A stretch of 17,500 bases of DNA from Anaerolineae bacterium (GCA_030612585.1 JAUWNP010000088.1:1-17500), one strand, 5' to 3'. Numbered from the stretch's first letter, positions 10,854 through 17,500 are shown. Notes: a model not told the origin generated them from the sequence alone. Numbers and translations: made by a program.

Positions 10854-11631
10854 TACAGGATCCATCCCCGTCGTCATCCTCTGCGGCGGGATGGGCACCC
10901 GTATGGGAAACAAGCGACCCAAGATGCTGGCCAAGGTGGGTGATCGGCCCATTCTCTGGCACGTGATGAAGATTCATGCCTCGCAGGGATTCCTCCACTT
11001 TATTCTGGCGCTGGGCTACCGGGGGGAGGACATCAAGAGGTACTTCCTGGAATACGATCCGCTGACTCGCGACTTCACGCTCACACTGGGCATTGCGCCA
11101 GCCATCAAGTACCACGATTCCCATCCCGAGGAGGACTGGCGCATCACCTTTGTCGATACAGGCCAGCACACGCAGACCGGGGCTCGCATCCGCAAAGTAG
11201 CCCGCTACATCGAAAGCGACACTTTCTTCGCTACCTACGGCGATGGCGTGGCTAACATTGATCTGGCGGCACTGCTGGCTTTCCACCGTCGCATGGGCCG
11301 CATCGCCACTCTGACTGGTGTGCACTCATTCTCCCGCTTCGGCGTGGTGCAGACCAATGGACAGGGACTAATCACCGGCTTTCAGGAGAAGCCCCTAGTA
11401 GACGCGCTCATCAACGGCGGCTTCTTTGTCTTTGAGCGAGAGGTCTTTGACTATCTTGAGGGCAGTGATAACGTAATATTGGAGAAGGAGCCATTGCAGC
11501 GATTGGCTGACGAAGGCCAACTGGCAATTTACGAGCACACCGGCTTCTGGCGAGCGATGGATACCTTCAAGGATGCTCAGGAGATGAACGCCTTGTGGCA
11601 CGAAAGCGCACCGTGGAGAACCTGGGAGTGA
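10843..11631 (+). CDS. rfbF: Glucose-1-phosphate cytidylyltransferase-like enzyme
   Basis: This 262-residue sugar-phosphate nucleotidyltransferase has the N-terminal nucleotide-binding signature GGMGTR (15-20) followed by RPK (25-27). It also has the [12 protein letters not shown] block and the metal-binding YGDGV loop characteristic of RfbF-type cytidylyltransferases, which make CDP-glucose from CTP and glucose-1-phosphate. Length is close to the usual 255-260. The GTG start at 10843 has GGAG 7 nt upstream and lies inside the end of mtnA. It is followed 8 bp later by the CDP-glucose 4,6-dehydratase-like gene, the expected next step, which supports the CTP and glucose specificity over a UTP or dTTP enzyme. 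Specificity itself is inferred. Confidence 0.9.
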   Translation: MTPDTGSIPVVILCGGMGTRMGNKRPKMLAKVGDRPILWHVMKIHASQGFLHFILALGYRGEDIKRYFLEYDPLTRDFTLTLGIAPAIKYHDSHPEEDWRITFVDTGQHTQTGARIRKVARYIESDTFFATYGDGVANIDLAALLAFHRRMGRIATLTGVHSFSRFGVVQTNGQGLITGFQEKPLVDALINGGFFVFEREVFDYLEGSDNVILEKEPLQRLADEGQLAIYEHTGFWRAMDTFKDAQEMNALWHESAPWRTWE

Positions 11632-11639
11632 AAAACCCT

Positions 11640-12668
11640 ATGCCCCCTGACTTTCAACCTTCGACTCGTTATTCGCAGTTCACAGATCACAAATCACACT
11701 CCTTCTGGCTCGATCGTCCCGTCTTCGTCACCGGATGTGCCGGGTTGCTGGGCTCCTGGCTGACCATCGCCCTGGTCGAGGCGGGAGCCACTGTCGTCGG
11801 TCTCATCCGTGACGAGGTGCCATTCTCCCACCTGCACAGGTCCGGCTATCAAGATCGCATAGCCGTCGTCCGTGGTGACGTGACCTGCTACGAATTGATC
11901 GAGCGGGCGCTCAACGAATACGAGATTGACACCATCTTCCACCTGGCAGCCCAGACCATCGTCCCCATCGCTAACCGGGCTCCTCTCTCCACCTTTGAGT
12001 CCAACATCAAGGGAACGTGGACGGTGCTGGAGGCAGCCCGTCGTTCGCCCAAAGTAACCCGCGTGGCGGTCGCTTCGACCGACAAGGCCTACGGCGTGCA
12101 CGAGAAACAGCCCTACACCGAAGATGCCCCCTTGTTGGGCTGCTATCCCTACGACGTATCCAAAGCGTGTGCCGACCTCATCGCCCGCGCCTACGCCGCC
12201 ACCTACGATCTACCGGTCGCCGTCACCCGCTGCGCCAACCTCTACGGTGGCGGCGACCTGAACTGGAGCCGCATCGTTCCGGGCACAATGCGCAGCGTCA
12301 TCCGAGGCAAACCTCCTATCGTCCGCTCTGACGGCACACCTGTGCACGACTACCTTTACGTTCAGGACGCCGTCCACGCCTACTTGACGCTAGCCGAGCA
12401 TCTGGACAGTCCAGGAGTGAGGGGCGAAGCATTTAACTTCAGTACAGACAACCCCAAATCCGTCCTGGAGATGGTGCGGACCATCATCGGGGTCTCCGAC
12501 CACCTGGAGTTGGAGCCTGTGGTGCTGGCCAATGCACCGCACGAGATTCATGCCCAGCACCTGGATAGCAGCAAGGCCCGCCGCGTGTTGCGCTGGGTGC
12601 CTCGCTACTCGTTCGAGAAGGGGCTGCGGGAAACGCTGGAGTGGTATCGGGAGTTTCTGAACCAGTAG
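11640..12668 (+). CDS. rfbG: CDP-glucose 4,6-dehydratase-like SDR enzyme
   Basis: This extended short-chain dehydrogenase (342 residues) is most like CDP-glucose 4,6-dehydratase, which makes CDP-4-keto-6-deoxyglucose. The NAD motif TGCAGLLG is at 31-38. The active site has Ser146-Thr147-Asp148-Lys149 and Tyr171/Lys175 (YDVSK), and the downstream NLYGGGDLNWSRIVP block is typical of this subfamily. I chose the ATG at 11640, which has GGGAG 11 nt upstream; an ATG at 11595 would overlap rfbF by 37 bp. No start codon lies between 11640 and the Rossmann motif, so the low-complexity N-terminal residues 9-20, encoded by a heptamer array, must be translated. The neighbours rfbF and rfbH support the CDP pathway. 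Confidence 0.9.
   Translation: MPPDFQPSTRYSQFTDHKSHSFWLDRPVFVTGCAGLLGSWLTIALVEAGATVVGLIRDEVPFSHLHRSGYQDRIAVVRGDVTCYELIERALNEYEIDTIFHLAAQTIVPIANRAPLSTFESNIKGTWTVLEAARRSPKVTRVAVASTDKAYGVHEKQPYTEDAPLLGCYPYDVSKACADLIARAYAATYDLPVAVTRCANLYGGGDLNWSRIVPGTMRSVIRGKPPIVRSDGTPVHDYLYVQDAVHAYLTLAEHLDSPGVRGEAFNFSTDNPKSVLEMVRTIIGVSDHLELEPVVLANAPHEIHAQHLDSSKARRVLRWVPRYSFEKGLRETLEWYREFLNQ
11664..11698. repeat. Heptamer array inside the 5' end of the RfbG-like gene
   Basis: About five 7-bp units lie in the coding sequence; the best are GTTCACA (11678), GATCACA (11685) and AATCACA (11692). They encode residues 9-20, a hydrophilic N-terminal extension ahead of the Rossmann fold. Confidence 0.65.
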
Positions 12669-12687
12669 GTTGGTAAATTGGTAGACT
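12664..12687. repeat. Octamer-period array at the RfbG/SDR junction
   Basis: Three 8-bp units, AGTAGGTT, GGTAAATT and GGTAGACT, span the junction. They contain the stop codon of the upstream gene (12666-12668) and the TTG start of the downstream gene (12678-12680). The units resemble those at 14941-14972. Confidence 0.6.
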
Positions 12688-13628
12688 GGGCAGGGAAGCG
12701 CGTCCTCATCACCGGAGCCACAGGCTTCATCGGACGCTGCCTGGTCCGGCGGCTAGCCGAGGCCGGTGCAGAGGTTTGGGCCGGGGTCTATCCCGGAGAG
12801 CCGCCGGAGCGAACTGCTGACCTGCCCCCCCAGGTCGAGCACGTTTCCCTGGATGTGCAGGACGCGCAGAGCGTCCGACGAGCAGTGGAGAGTGCTATCC
12901 CCGACCTGGTGTTCCACCTGGCTGCTGTCGGCGTCACCAACACTGGCGTGGACCCAGCGCTGGCACTGGCGGTGAATGCTGGCGGCACGGTGCACTTACT
13001 GGAAGCACTGCGGAGTCGGGATGTCCAGCGGGTAGTGCTCGCCGGTACCTGCTACGAGTACGGGGCAAGTCAGCAGTTAGCAGTTAACGGTCAGCAGTTA
13101 GTAGTTGAGGGATTGGATCCTTTCAATGCCTATGCCGCCTCGAAGGTGGCCGCCTGGGCCTTCGGGCGGATGTACTGGCAGGCGCACGGTCTGCCCGCCG
13201 TCACCGTGCGGCCATTCCAGGTGTACGGGCCGGGGCAGCCGGCGCATACACTGATCCCCTCCGCCATCCGCGCGGCGTTGACCGGGGAGAACTTCCAAAT
13301 GACACCGGGCGAGCAACAGCGGGACTTCATCTACGTGGAGGACATAGTGGAGGGGATGTTGACCGCCGCCCAAGCGCCGGGGATTGAGGGTCAGAGCCTC
13401 GACCTGGGAACGGGGCAGGTCTACACGATCCGTGAGGCAGTGGAGCGCATCTGGACGATCACAGAGGCGCGGGGGCATATCCTGGCGGGTGCTCTGTCCT
13501 ACCGCACCGGCGAGGTGATGCGCCTGGTCGCCAACGCCGGCCTTACGGCCCGACTGACCGGCTGGCGGGCACGGGTGGGGTTGGAAGAAGGATTGAGACG
13601 CACGATTGGGAACAAAGCATACGAGTAA
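12678..13628 (+). CDS. NAD(P)-dependent SDR sugar-nucleotide reductase/epimerase
   Basis: This 316-residue extended SDR has the nucleotide-binding motif TGATGFIG (12-19), FHLAA, a GTCYEYG segment and the catalytic YAASK (Tyr152, Lys156). A QVYGPGQ block and the RDFIYVEDIV motif of sugar-nucleotide epimerases and reductases follow. By position between CDP-glucose dehydratase and E1 it is a candidate 4-ketoreductase (CDP-abequose or CDP-paratose synthase type) or epimerase of the 3,6-dideoxyhexose route. TTG at 12678 is the only start codon between the in-frame upstream stop (12666) and the Rossmann motif. Residues 131-144 are a heptad-repeat insert (QQLAVNG, QQLVVEG) encoded by a heptamer array, in the loop between the GTCYEYG segment and YAASK. 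The stop codon overlaps the next ATG by 1 nt. Confidence 0.88.
   Translation: MVDWAGKRVLITGATGFIGRCLVRRLAEAGAEVWAGVYPGEPPERTADLPPQVEHVSLDVQDAQSVRRAVESAIPDLVFHLAAVGVTNTGVDPALALAVNAGGTVHLLEALRSRDVQRVVLAGTCYEYGASQQLAVNGQQLVVEGLDPFNAYAASKVAAWAFGRMYWQAHGLPAVTVRPFQVYGPGQPAHTLIPSAIRAALTGENFQMTPGEQQRDFIYVEDIVEGMLTAAQAPGIEGQSLDLGTGQVYTIREAVERIWTITEARGHILAGALSYRTGEVMRLVANAGLTARLTGWRARVGLEEGLRRTIGNKAYE
13067..13108. repeat. Six-unit heptamer array in frame within the SDR gene
   Basis: Six 7-bp units (for example CAGTTAG at 13074 and 13095, CAGTTAA at 13081) total 42 bp, so the reading frame is kept. Three units equal seven codons, which produces the 7-residue protein repeat QQLAVNG then QQLVVEG. It shares AGCAGTTAGC and GGTCAGC with the intergenic array at 1733-1816. 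Confidence 0.8.
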
Positions 13629-14953
13629 TGGATAGACACAACCAACTACGAGAACAAATCCACACGCTCGTCGCGGAGTACTACCGTGCGGCCCATGCCT
13701 TCCACCCCTTCGTCCCCGGCCAGACAAGGGTCAACTACGCCAGTCGGGTGTACGACGAGCAGGAACTGATGGCCGCTGTAGACGCCTGTCTCGACTTCTG
13801 GCTCACCGCCGGCCCCCGCGCCAAGTCGTTTGAGCAGCGGCTGGCGGAGTACATCGGCGTGCGCCGTGCCCTGGCGGTCAACTCCGGCTCCTCGGCCAAC
13901 CTGGTCGCTGTGACCACTCTTTGCTCCCGCCGCCTGGCACGCCCGCTGGAGCCAGGCGACGAGGTTATCACCCCGGCGGTGGGCTTTCCCACCACCGTCG
14001 CCCCCATCGTCCAGAATGACCTGGTGCCAGTGTTCGTGGATTGTCAACTGGGGACGTACAACCTGGACCCAGCGTTACTCGAGCCGGCCCTGTCTGACCG
14101 CACCAGAGCCCTCTTCTTCGCCCACACGCTAGGCAATCCAGTCGAGATGGAGCCGGTGATGAACTTCGCCCGCGCCAACGGCCTATACGTCATTGAGGAC
14201 GTCTGCGACGCGCTGGGAACCACCTACGACGGGCGGATGGTGGGCACCTTTGGCGACATGGCGACCCTCAGCTTCTACCCTGCTCACCACATGACTACCG
14301 GCGAGGGAGGCGCGGTGCTCACCAGCGATCCACGCCTGGCCCGTTTCGCCCGCAGCGTGCGCGACTGGGGCCGTGACTGCCAGTGCAATCACGACAGCCC
14401 CCCCGAGGGAGCCTGCGGCCGCCGCTTCGAGTGGCAAGTCCCCGGCTTGGAGGAGCCCTACGACCACCGTTATCTCTTCGTGGAGATCGGCTACAACCTC
14501 AAGATGACCGACATACAGGCCGCCATTGGGCTGGCCCAGTTGGACAAACTGCCGGACTTTGTCGCTGCCCGCAAACACAACTTCGCCCGCCTCTACAAGG
14601 GGCTGAAGCCTTACGAAGAGTTCCTGATCCTGCCGACCTGGAGCGAGCGGGCCGACCCATCGTGGTTCGCTTTCCCCATCACCGTGCGCCCCGGCGCGCC
14701 TTTCACCCGCCGTGACCTAATCACCTGGCTGGAGGAACGTAACGTCGAGACGCGGCTCCTGTTCGCTAGCAACATCATCCGGCAGCCCGGCTATCGTCAC
14801 ATCGAACACCGCACCGTGGGCAACCTGCCGAACTCCGACCTCGTCATGCGCTCAACCTTCTTCGTCGGTGTCTACCCTGGCCTGGACAACGCCCGTATCG
14901 CGTATATGCTGGAAACCTTCGCCGAGTTTATCCGGCCATTCGTGGATTCGTAA
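13628..14953 (+). CDS. rfbH: CDP-4-keto-6-deoxyglucose 3-dehydrase (E1), PLP/[2Fe-2S]
   Basis: This 441-residue enzyme is of the DegT/DnrJ/EryC1/StrS aminotransferase fold but with the features of E1 (RfbH/AscC/DdhC), which removes the C3 hydroxyl of CDP-4-keto-6-deoxyglucose. The PLP lysine is replaced by His220 (SFYPAHHMTTGEGG). The four cysteines expected to bind the [2Fe-2S] cluster are Cys193 (EDVCDALG), Cys251, Cys253 and Cys263. The first three and His220 fall at the same numbers I recall for Yersinia E1. GSGSSAN-like residues near 93 and Asp191 contact PLP. E1 needs an electron donor, E3 (AscD/RfbI type); none is in the window. The ATG shares its A with the upstream TAA, so translation is coupled. 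The last codons and the stop lie in an octamer array. Confidence 0.95.
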   Translation: MDRHNQLREQIHTLVAEYYRAAHAFHPFVPGQTRVNYASRVYDEQELMAAVDACLDFWLTAGPRAKSFEQRLAEYIGVRRALAVNSGSSANLVAVTTLCSRRLARPLEPGDEVITPAVGFPTTVAPIVQNDLVPVFVDCQLGTYNLDPALLEPALSDRTRALFFAHTLGNPVEMEPVMNFARANGLYVIEDVCDALGTTYDGRMVGTFGDMATLSFYPAHHMTTGEGGAVLTSDPRLARFARSVRDWGRDCQCNHDSPPEGACGRRFEWQVPGLEEPYDHRYLFVEIGYNLKMTDIQAAIGLAQLDKLPDFVAARKHNFARLYKGLKPYEEFLILPTWSERADPSWFAFPITVRPGAPFTRRDLITWLEERNVETRLLFASNIIRQPGYRHIEHRTVGNLPNSDLVMRSTFFVGVYPGLDNARIAYMLETFAEFIRPFVDS

Positions 14954-14972
14954 ATTTGTAGATTCGTGAATT
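14941..14972. repeat. Octamer-period array at the RfbH/GT2 junction
   Basis: Four 8-bp units, CGTGGATT (14941), CGTAAATT (14949), TGTAGATT (14957) and CGTGAATT (14965), have consensus YGTRRATT. They encode the last residues of RfbH and its TAA stop, and fill the rest of the gap up to 4 nt before the next ATG. No Shine-Dalgarno is visible for that next gene. Confidence 0.75.
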
Positions 14973-14976
14973 CGGT

Positions 14977-15714
14977 ATGAAACTATCTATCATCATCTGC
15001 TGCTATAACGAACGCAAAACGATTCTCGACGCCATCCGTCAGGCCCACGCCGTTGACCTTGGTCCCGGCTGGGAAAAAGAGAGCATCGTCGTGGACAACT
15101 TCTCCACCGACGGCACACGCGAACTGCTCAAATCTGTGGACCTGCCAGGTGTGCGTGTCATCTTTCATCCGCGCAACCTGGGCAAGAGCGCTTCAATACT
15201 AACCGGCATCGCCAAGGCCAGCGGCGACTATTTCGTCATCTTTGACTCCGATCTAGAGTACGAGGCGGGCGATCTGCCACGTATGGTAGCCGAGGTCGTT
15301 CCGGGTGAGACCGTCGCCGTCTTTGGTTCGCGCACTCTCGGCGGACGCAGGATCTACAAGTACGCAAAAAACTACTGGGGGGTGCGCTTTCTCACCATAA
15401 TCGCCAACTTGTTCTTCGGCGGCCGGCTGACCGACATCGCCGTCGGCCTGAAATTGGCCCGGCTGGACGTAGTGCGTTCGCTGAACCTGAGCAACGCCGA
15501 CTTTGACCTGGACTATGAACTGCCCTGCAAGCTGCTCAAGCGTGGCTATGACATTAGGGAGGTGGCCGTCGCCTACCATCCCCGCACCGCCGAACAGGGA
15601 AAGAAACTGGTGGGCTTGAAAGCGTTCTACACCGGCTTTCGCTGGCTGTGGATCATACTGAAGACACGTTTCTGTTCGAACCCGCCGCCCAACAACCAGC
15701 AACATAAAACGTGA
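14977..15714 (+). CDS. GT2 glycosyltransferase, polyprenyl-phosphate type (copy 1)
   Basis: This 245-residue family 2 glycosyltransferase has the dolichyl/undecaprenyl-phosphate sugar synthase style: the N-terminal SIIICCYNE strand, VDNFSTDGT near 40, NLGK, and the metal-binding DSD at 90-92. A LTDIAVGLK acceptor-side motif and the R-T/K-K element near 210 follow. It probably transfers a sugar from a nucleotide donor to a lipid phosphate or growing glycan at the inner membrane face. It lacks C-terminal transmembrane helices, so it would be soluble or peripheral. Its next-door gene is a clear paralog. No Shine-Dalgarno is visible, so translation may depend on reinitiation. The stop codon falls in a short heptamer array, and the last 8-10 residues look like non-conserved extension. 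Confidence 0.92.
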   Translation: MKLSIIICCYNERKTILDAIRQAHAVDLGPGWEKESIVVDNFSTDGTRELLKSVDLPGVRVIFHPRNLGKSASILTGIAKASGDYFVIFDSDLEYEAGDLPRMVAEVVPGETVAVFGSRTLGGRRIYKYAKNYWGVRFLTIIANLFFGGRLTDIAVGLKLARLDVVRSLNLSNADFDLDYELPCKLLKRGYDIREVAVAYHPRTAEQGKKLVGLKAFYTGFRWLWIILKTRFCSNPPPNNQQHKT

Positions 15715-15723
15715 GACGTGAAA
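15703..15723. repeat. Short heptamer array at the junction of the two GT2 genes
   Basis: Three 7-bp units, CATAAAA, CGTGAGA and CGTGAAA, include the TGA stop of the first GT2 gene (15712-15714) and a potential GTG start of the second. The units resemble the decayed end of the array at 2982-3072 read on its minus strand. Confidence 0.5.
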
Positions 15724-15728
15724 CCGCT

Positions 15729-16448
15729 ATGAAACTATCCACCATTATCTGCGTCTACAATGAACGGGACACTGTCTTGACCATCCTGGAACAAGTCCGA
15801 TCAGTGGACCTGGGGCCAGGGTGGGAGAAAGAAGTCATCATCGTGGATAACTTCTCCACCGATGGGACCCGGGAACTGTTGCAAGGGCTGGACATGCCGG
15901 ACGTTGAGATCATCTTCCACCCTCGCAACCTGGGTAAGGGTACCTCGGTGCGCACTGGCATCGCCCACTGCACCGGTAACTACGCAGTCATCCAGGACGC
16001 TGACCTGGAATACGATCCGGCTGAGTACCCCCTCTTGTTGGAACAGATCGCCAACGAGCACCCCACCGCCATCTATGGCTCCCGCACCCTGGGCAGGAGG
16101 GCGGTCTACGAGTACGCGACCAACTACCTGGGGGTACGCCTCCTCACCTGGCTGACCAATCTCCTCTACGGCACACGGTTGACAGATGTGGCAACCGGCG
16201 CTAAGATGGTGCGGGTGGATGTGCTCAAATCGCTCCGCCTCACCGGCTCAGGCTTCGACCTGGACTTCGAACTGACCGACAAAATCCTGCGTGCTGGTCA
16301 CAAGATCATTGAGGTACCCATCGCCTATCGCCCCCGCACCATCGCCGAGGGGAAGAAGATTCGTCCCTGGGACGGTCTGTGGGCGTTGAAAGTCATCATC
16401 CGCGACCGGTTGATCCCGATGAGTCAGGTCATTCAGGAGGAAAGATGA
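15729..16448 (+). CDS. GT2 glycosyltransferase, polyprenyl-phosphate type (copy 2)
   Basis: This 239-residue family 2 glycosyltransferase is closely related to the preceding gene; by eye about half of positions are identical. Shared features are TIICVYNE, VDNFSTDGTRELL, FHPRNLGK, the metal-binding DAD at 90-92 (same position as copy 1), YGSRTLG, LTDVATGAK and FDLDFEL. The donor or acceptor probably differs between the two. ATG at 15729 is chosen because it aligns exactly with the N terminus of copy 1; a GTG at 15711 overlapping the upstream TGA would add six residues. The gene ends in a 4-bp ATGA overlap with the kinase. Like copy 1 it has no obvious membrane helices. Role in surface glycan assembly is inferred from the operon. 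Confidence 0.92.
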   Translation: MKLSTIICVYNERDTVLTILEQVRSVDLGPGWEKEVIIVDNFSTDGTRELLQGLDMPDVEIIFHPRNLGKGTSVRTGIAHCTGNYAVIQDADLEYDPAEYPLLLEQIANEHPTAIYGSRTLGRRAVYEYATNYLGVRLLTWLTNLLYGTRLTDVATGAKMVRVDVLKSLRLTGSGFDLDFELTDKILRAGHKIIEVPIAYRPRTIAEGKKIRPWDGLWALKVIIRDRLIPMSQVIQEER

Positions 16449-17407
16449 ACGTCATTGTCACCGGTTCTATCGCCTATGACTACTTGATGTCCTTTCCGGG
16501 CCGCTTCGCCGAGCACATCCTGCCCGACCAGATCGAGCACCTCTCCGTCAGTTTTCTGGTGGACGAGATGCGACGGCAGCGGGGCGGGTGTGCGGCCAAC
16601 ATCGCCTACAACCTGGCGCTCCTGGGCGAGCGCCCACACGTGATGGGCACCGTGGGACAGGACTTCGGTGAGTACCGCACCTGGCTGGAGCAACATGGGG
16701 TAGATACCTCTCTCATCCGCGACGAACCCGACCTGTTCACCGCCTCCTTCTTCGTCAGCACAGACCAGGGCGGTAACCAGATCGCCAGTTTCTACACCGG
16801 CGCGATGGCCCGCGCCCGGAATCTCTCTTTTCACGACCTGGACGCCGGACATGTGGACTTGGTCGGCATCTCCCCCAACGACCCGCAAGCGATGGTGAAG
16901 TACGCCGCCGAGTGTCAGGATTTGGACATTCCCTACCTCTACGATCCCAGCCAGCAGATTATCCGTCTGAGCGGCGACGAACTGCAGGCCGGGCTGGCCG
17001 GGTGTAGCATCCTGGTCGTCAACGAGTACGAGTTCGAGATGCTGCAAGAGAAGACGGGCCTCACGCCAGAGGAGATTCGGGCCACGCCCGCTCGTGCCTG
17101 CGTCGTCACGCTGGGAGTGGAAGGGTCGCGCATTTGGGCGGGCGAAGCCATCTATGACATCCCAGCGGTGCCCCCCGAGCAAACCGACGACCCCACCGGT
17201 GTGGGAGACGCCTTCCGGGCCGGGTTTATCAGGGGGCTGAGCGCCAACCTGCCGTGGGATGTCACCGGGCGGATGGGGGCGATGGCTGCGACATACGTCA
17301 TCGAGCAGCCCGGCCCACAGAGCCACCACTACACCCTGGCCGAGTTCGTCGCTCGCTATCGGAAGCACTTCGACGACGAAGGGGCATTAGATGCGCTGTT
17401 GAAATGA
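16445..17407 (+). CDS. PfkB-family carbohydrate/nucleoside kinase (adenosine-kinase-like)
   Basis: This 320-residue ribokinase/PfkB-family kinase has the first family signature GGCAAN (47-52) and the second signature DPTGVGDAF (249-257), with the catalytic base Asp255 and the anion-hole glycines before it. The N-terminal half is closest in style to adenosine-kinase-like members, but substrate cannot be set from sequence alone; ribose, fructose-type sugars or a heptose are alternatives. AGGAGG ends 4 nt before the ATG, which overlaps the upstream TGA. As the last clear operon member it may supply a sugar phosphate for nucleotide-sugar synthesis. It may instead connect to MtnA, the first gene, through adenosine or methylthioribose metabolism. 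Confidence 0.88.
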   Translation: MNVIVTGSIAYDYLMSFPGRFAEHILPDQIEHLSVSFLVDEMRRQRGGCAANIAYNLALLGERPHVMGTVGQDFGEYRTWLEQHGVDTSLIRDEPDLFTASFFVSTDQGGNQIASFYTGAMARARNLSFHDLDAGHVDLVGISPNDPQAMVKYAAECQDLDIPYLYDPSQQIIRLSGDELQAGLAGCSILVVNEYEFEMLQEKTGLTPEEIRATPARACVVTLGVEGSRIWAGEAIYDIPAVPPEQTDDPTGVGDAFRAGFIRGLSANLPWDVTGRMGAMAATYVIEQPGPQSHHYTLAEFVARYRKHFDDEGALDALLK

Positions 17408-17420
17408 GCCAGCTGAAACG

Positions 17421-17500
17421 ATGTGGATCGCACACGAACTCACCGACAAATCCCAAATCCTGACCTTCCTCGAAACCGACCGTCTCTACGCCGCCTACGC
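17421..17500 (+). CDS. Probable GNAT acetyltransferase, 5' fragment
   Basis: An ATG 13 bp after the kinase stop opens a frame that runs to the window edge (26 codons). The start reads like the N terminus of a GNAT-type protein (an ILTFLETDRLYAAYA segment), from recollection of similar proteins. Too little is present to identify the fold, and no Shine-Dalgarno sequence is evident. It is probably a further operon member. Confidence 0.55.
   Translation, partial: MWIAHELTDKSQILTFLETDRLYAAY

Noticed and set aside
13628..14953. Ordinary DegT-family sugar aminotransferase
   Set aside because: The PLP-binding lysine is replaced by His220 and four cluster cysteines are present, which fits the E1 dehydrase rather than a transaminase.
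16433..17368. Long open frame on the minus strand opposite the PfkB kinase (311 codons)
   Set aside because: It is a shadow: the plus frame has clear PfkB signatures and a good ribosome site, while the minus translation has no recognisable motif.

Overview
The window reads as a fragment of a GC-rich bacterial chromosome, most likely Chloroflexota (Anaerolineae-like). This placement is an inference. It rests on the sequence style of RpoC with a long helical insertion near its N terminus, a VanW-type wall protein, and many short 7-bp and 8-bp tandem arrays between genes, which I associate with that phylum. No phage, IS element, integrase or CRISPR array is visible, and coding density is high.

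Left block (1-5166, mostly minus strand). A leftward unit runs yjbQ > rhomboid protease > VanW-family protein (cut by the window edge). Its promoter lies back to back with that of a rightward tRNA-Glu(CTC) gene, and the two appear to share one -35 hexamer. The gaps before yjbQ and before vanW are almost entirely heptamer repeat. A separate leftward gene encodes a nucleotide-pyrophosphatase/alkaline-phosphatase superfamily enzyme with all seven expected metal-site residues.

Middle (5177-9691, plus strand). rpoC (RNA polymerase beta') stands alone with its own near-perfect promoter and a 110-nt leader holding a terminator-like hairpin. rpoB is not next to it, which is unusual. A strong inverted repeat closes the unit.

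Right block (9737-17500, plus strand). One tightly packed, probably single-operon block starts at a TTGACA-17-TACCAT promoter overlapped by three alternating copies of a 7-bp operator-like half-site. Gene order: mtnA, glucose-1-phosphate cytidylyltransferase (RfbF-like), CDP-glucose 4,6-dehydratase (RfbG-like), an SDR sugar reductase/epimerase, the PLP/[2Fe-2S] 3-dehydrase E1 (RfbH-like, with the diagnostic His for Lys and four Cys), two tandem paralogous GT2 glycosyltransferases, a PfkB-family sugar/nucleoside kinase, and the start of a probable GNAT acetyltransferase. The central genes make a CDP-activated 3,6-dideoxyhexose for a cell-surface glycan, and the two GT2 enzymes probably transfer sugars onto a lipid carrier or glycan. 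No E3 reductase partner for E1 is in the window. mtnA and the PfkB kinase at either end are not obvious parts of that pathway.

The most distinctive structural feature is the set of small 7-bp or 8-bp period arrays at gene boundaries and inside genes. They supply a Shine-Dalgarno sequence, a start codon and two stop codons, an N-terminal extension, and a 14-codon in-frame insert.
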